Source of the DNA: Adineta vaga
Lineage: Eukaryota; Rotifera
Length of the DNA: 64,000 nt
Assembly: GCA_021613535.1 (NCBI GenBank)
Contig: CP075497.1
Coordinates: forward strand, 8,866,001 to 8,930,000
Direction: 5' to 3'
Shown here: positions 61,442-64,000 of the stretch, piece after piece
Numbering within the stretch: the first letter of the stretch is position 1
How the letters are laid out: each line of letters starts with the position of its first letter
The notes under the pieces: model-generated
The model's input: the letters and a program-made list of their open reading frames with translations, nothing else
Databases searched by the model: none
Told to the model about the DNA's origin: nothing
Translations under genes and position numbers: made by a program

Positions 61442-62800
61442 TTAATTCGATGTGTTTTCCCAAACAATTTTTATAGTATAAACACGTAACATTGAAGGTG
61501 CAGGATAAGGAGGTGGTCGCGGTTCATCACGATTACTACCTAAAGTTTCCCAACGTAATATAAAACGAATATTTGAGACATTGTATTGACCAGAATCTTC
61601 CAAAAGTCGTACGCCTAAACCTGGAAATGTACCTTCTACTTTTAGAAGTGATGGTGGTATGGTTTCTCGTTGAAGTTTACCAGTAGCATTCAAATTTTGG
61701 GGATCAATTGACCATGTACCATTACCAAATTTAATATGACTAAATGTTTGTGTTAAATTTCCATCCGTTTCTTTCGTTACTCGTCCGAGTGAAATAGCAA
61801 AACTCAATGTACCTCCACCACCGAAATCCCAGTGCCATGGCCAATTTGTAATTTGATATTTTTTCCACATACCATTTTCTAATCGTGCTGTCCATGGTTG
61901 TGTATAATTTTGTGCATCATTTTTATGATAACTAATCGTCACACGTCCTTGTTGATCAAAACCAATCTTTGTATTACCATTGATAATTCCACCTTTTTGT
62001 GGAACAGGATCAACAATCTCACATGTTTCTAAAGTGATGGGTAATGTTAATGATTTGCCAGAACTAGTTTCCCAAGATATTAAATCTTTACTACGTGCAT
62101 AACTAAGATCATGATTTGTTGAAGCATCTGGTGATTCACGCCATACCCATGCTAAATGAAAATAACCATCTGGACCTTTGATTGGTCCATCGAAATATGC
62201 ATTACGTTTGCCTTCACCATCTGTTAGCGATTTATCAAGTAGACGTCTCCATGTTTTCGTTTTCAAATCATATATATTATAAATCTGATTGCCATTACCA
62301 CTCATACCTGAACGATATGTAAAGATAAATTCATTTCCTGGTCCACGCATAAATATCGGATAAGTTGTACGATTCTCATCTGTACCAATCATTCGATTTA
62401 ATTCAACAAATGTTGAAGCATTCAATGGTTGTGCTGTACGGAAATATACCAATGGTACAACATGCATATTACCACTCAAATGTATATAACCATCATCATC
62501 AATTGCCATTGCAATATAATTATGACTATCCCAACCTGTAACTACTGGTAACTTATTGATTGTCCATACACGCTGGTTTAAATTACGTTGTGCAATGGTC
62601 ATCTGACGTTTTGCATCATAATACGCAATAAATTGATATGATGCTTGTGTCAATAAAACGAAATTTACGGGATGTCCAGCCCATACCGGTTCAATATCCA
62701 ATAAATCGATGACAATAGCATGTTCAGTTTTATTATCTGTCAAGCATGTAATAGTGGGTAATGCTAACGTACATACAATGATAGTAAGGAGAGAATGCAT
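61442..62800 (-). CDS. Secreted BNR_4-family beta-propeller protein, intronless
   Basis: 452 residues in one exon from ATG 62800. The signal peptide is MHSLLTIIVCTLALPTITCL. The body matches the BNR_4 (seven-bladed propeller) family: VWAGHPVNFVLLT, QFIAYYDAKRQMTIAQR, GWDSHNYIAMAIDDDGYIHL, SGNMHVVPLVYFRT, FTYRSGMSGNGNQIYNIYD, NAYFDGPIKGPDGYFHLAWV, RVTISYHKNDAQNYTQPW and FGGGGTLSF. Family members are mostly bacterial, and related propellers include ulvan-type polysaccharide lyases, so a role in polysaccharide degradation is possible. The conserved His of SHN and SGNMH and the Arg/Tyr of TYRSG are candidate catalytic or ligand residues. Single exon, signal peptide and bacterial family suggest horizontal acquisition. 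Substrate unknown. Confidence 0.88.
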   Translation of the reverse strand: MHSLLTIIVCTLALPTITCLTDNKTEHAIVIDLLDIEPVWAGHPVNFVLLTQASYQFIAYYDAKRQMTIAQRNLNQRVWTINKLPVVTGWDSHNYIAMAIDDDGYIHLSGNMHVVPLVYFRTAQPLNASTFVELNRMIGTDENRTTYPIFMRGPGNEFIFTYRSGMSGNGNQIYNIYDLKTKTWRRLLDKSLTDGEGKRNAYFDGPIKGPDGYFHLAWVWRESPDASTNHDLSYARSKDLISWETSSGKSLTLPITLETCEIVDPVPQKGGIINGNTKIGFDQQGRVTISYHKNDAQNYTQPWTARLENGMWKKYQITNWPWHWDFGGGGTLSFAISLGRVTKETDGNLTQTFSHIKFGNGTWSIDPQNLNATGKLQRETIPPSLLKVEGTFPGLGVRLLEDSGQYNVSNIRFILRWETLGSNRDEPRPPPYPAPSMLRVYTIKIVWENTSN

Positions 62801-63229
62801 GCTGATAAATAGCCTATGATTCTCCTAGTTTGGTTTTCTTAAACTACTGCTTAAAAGATAGAGAAAGATATTTATCTGTTACTTTCTTTTGAAATTTTAT
62901 TTATATTCTTATCGTTCTTATCTAATAAATTAAAAGTACTTATGATAAAGAGCTAAAATTAAATATTAGGTTCTGGTTGTCAACACGCATCGAGAAGACT
63001 TCCATTATTTTTTTAAATCAGAATGATCAATTACACCTATCGATATTTCAAAAACATATTTAAATAAAAACATGAGTCAATCTTCTAATAGGTCGTTGTC
63101 TCAGTTGTTACATTTGAATTTAACTCGCTCTTCTATTGATCAGCAGAATTACTGACTAATTCATTTTTCGTAAGTGTATCTAAAATAATAATATATGAAA
63201 GTAACTAAATAAATCATGGTAGACAAACT
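62801..63229. other. Intergenic, upstream of the BNR_4 gene
   Basis: AT-rich; nothing recognised. Confidence 0.5.
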
Positions 63230-64000
63230 TTATCTTTTTTTGCATTTAAAGAAAGCAATAACTGCAATAGTACCAACTCCTAATACAGCTACGATAATTC
63301 CAACAATCACAAAAGTTATGTCATTGTGTTTAGCTTTCTTTTCACCTTCTTCCAATGCAACAGCCGCCTCATAAACATCGTCCGCATTTTCAATAATAGT
63401 ATCTGTCATACCATCAATCTTTACAATACCATTATTACTTTGTATTGGTACTTCATTTGTCTTATTTTGTCCAATGTCAACTATGATCTTAACATGTACA
63501 TTATTCAGTACTGCAAATTCTTTCACTTCTGGTTCTTTCCATTTAACTTTCCTATCAAATATTAATTTATCTAAATTTCCACCTAAATCAGTAATAAGTT
63601 TAACAATATCTTTTCGACTACCAAGTGTTGCAACTAGAGTTTTCGCATCTTGTGGTTTAAGAGCGTGTCGTGTTTTTTCATCAACAATATTTTGTGTTAA
63701 ACCATTAATATCGACAATATTCTCCACAAATGTTTGACACATATTATTGTTACCTGCATCGTATGTATAAAATTTTTTATCAATATTCGATGCAGTTGTT
63801 ATTAGACGATTTAACGTTAAAATTTTATTTGATGTTAATGGAATATCAAACAAATCGATAAATTCTGTAGGAAAAGTTGGTTTTATAAGACGAACACGAT
63901 GAGCTTTTTCAAGTTTATAAACAGTAGTACCAATAGCATCTTTTTCTGATTGAAATAAATTTTGTAATACAGATAGATTATTCTTATTTTGAATAGTAAT
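63230..64000 (-). CDS. C-terminal part of a single-pass membrane protein, unknown family, cut by window edge
   Basis: The frame is open from the right edge (64000) to the stop at 63230, about 256 residues. There is no ATG near the GATTTG stretch at 63853, so the start lies outside. The N-terminal part seen reads LQNLFQSEKDAIG and ANxx-free charged helices, then YDAGNNNMCQTFVENIV. This resembles the NxCQxFV motif of NlpC/P60- or LRAT-like cysteine hydrolases; that is a motif resemblance only. After KTLVATLGSRKDIVKLITDL and a lysine-rich segment there is a juxtamembrane acidic helix and a membrane segment (FVIVGIIVAVLGVGTIAVIA) ending in the basic KCKKR. The topology fits a C-terminal anchor. 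Function unknown; no introns seen in this part. Confidence 0.6.
   Translation of the reverse strand: MTIQNKNNLSVLQNLFQSEKDAIGTTVYKLEKAHRVRLIKPTFPTEFIDLFDIPLTSNKILTLNRLITTASNIDKKFYTYDAGNNNMCQTFVENIVDINGLTQNIVDEKTRHALKPQDAKTLVATLGSRKDIVKLITDLGGNLDKLIFDRKVKWKEPEVKEFAVLNNVHVKIIVDIGQNKTNEVPIQSNNGIVKIDGMTDTIIENADDVYEAAVALEEGEKKAKHNDITFVIVGIIVAVLGVGTIAVIAFFKCKKR

Overview
This is eukaryotic nuclear DNA from a small invertebrate, most probably a bdelloid rotifer. It is AT-rich, and its genes have many short introns of about 50-70 bases with GT..AG borders. It carries animal-only families (innexin, polycystin-2, tankyrase, SSBP/SSDP, EBAG9) interleaved with genes of bacterial or fungal type (RTA1-like membrane protein, GSP39/YghA-type short-chain dehydrogenase, intronless carboxylesterase, SGNH hydrolase, BNR_4 propeller, FG-GAP remnant). 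That mixture is typical of bdelloids, but the assignment is inference. No ribosomal RNA, tRNA, CRISPR array or operon of bacterial style was seen.

Layout. 1-1130 (-): SSBP/SSDP gene, cut by the left edge. 2166-3001 (+): dual-specificity phosphatase, facing a small acidic membrane protein at 3090-3470 (-). 3726-10564 (-): two tandem polycystin-2 family channel genes, one divergent and one orthodox. 12939-14391 (+): innexin. 15441-18312 (-): ZAD plus C2H2 zinc-finger protein. 18313-21686: pyrimidine-rich stretch without genes. 21687-23187 (-): SDR enzyme with a clear TATA box. 23542-24081 (+): TFIIA small subunit, followed 139 bases later by a 53BP1-like tandem-Tudor/BRCT protein (24221-27613). 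27922-28638: decayed FG-GAP fragment abutting a 373-bp TTAA-flanked inverted-repeat element. 29278-30875: two doubtful small genes. 33781-36405 (-): intronless carboxylesterase and SGNH hydrolase. 38073-42879 (+): tankyrase. 43022-44276 (-): type I membrane protein and a small hypothetical protein. 45587-46613 (+): RTA1-like protein with a frame break. 47063-47972 (+): EBAG9/RCAS1. 49911-51691 (+): stomatin. 51780-55966 (-): three tandem immunity-related GTPases. 56146-61121 (-): SMC4. 61442-62800 (-): BNR_4 propeller protein. 63230-64000 (-): C-terminus of an unrecognised membrane protein.

How the genes relate. Most are unrelated housekeeping or signalling genes. Genome maintenance is well represented (SMC4 condensin, 53BP1-like, tankyrase). 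Two collinear sets with 110-180 base gaps, TFIIA-gamma/53BP1-like and SMC4/IRG/IRG/IRG, have intron-type acceptor sites just before the downstream start codons. They are candidates for spliced-leader operons.

Three genes (SSBP, RTA1-like, the Gln/Arg-rich gene near 29.8 kb) show single-base frame breaks. These may be assembly errors or real decay. Start codons and exon borders were read by eye and are approximate where not listed.
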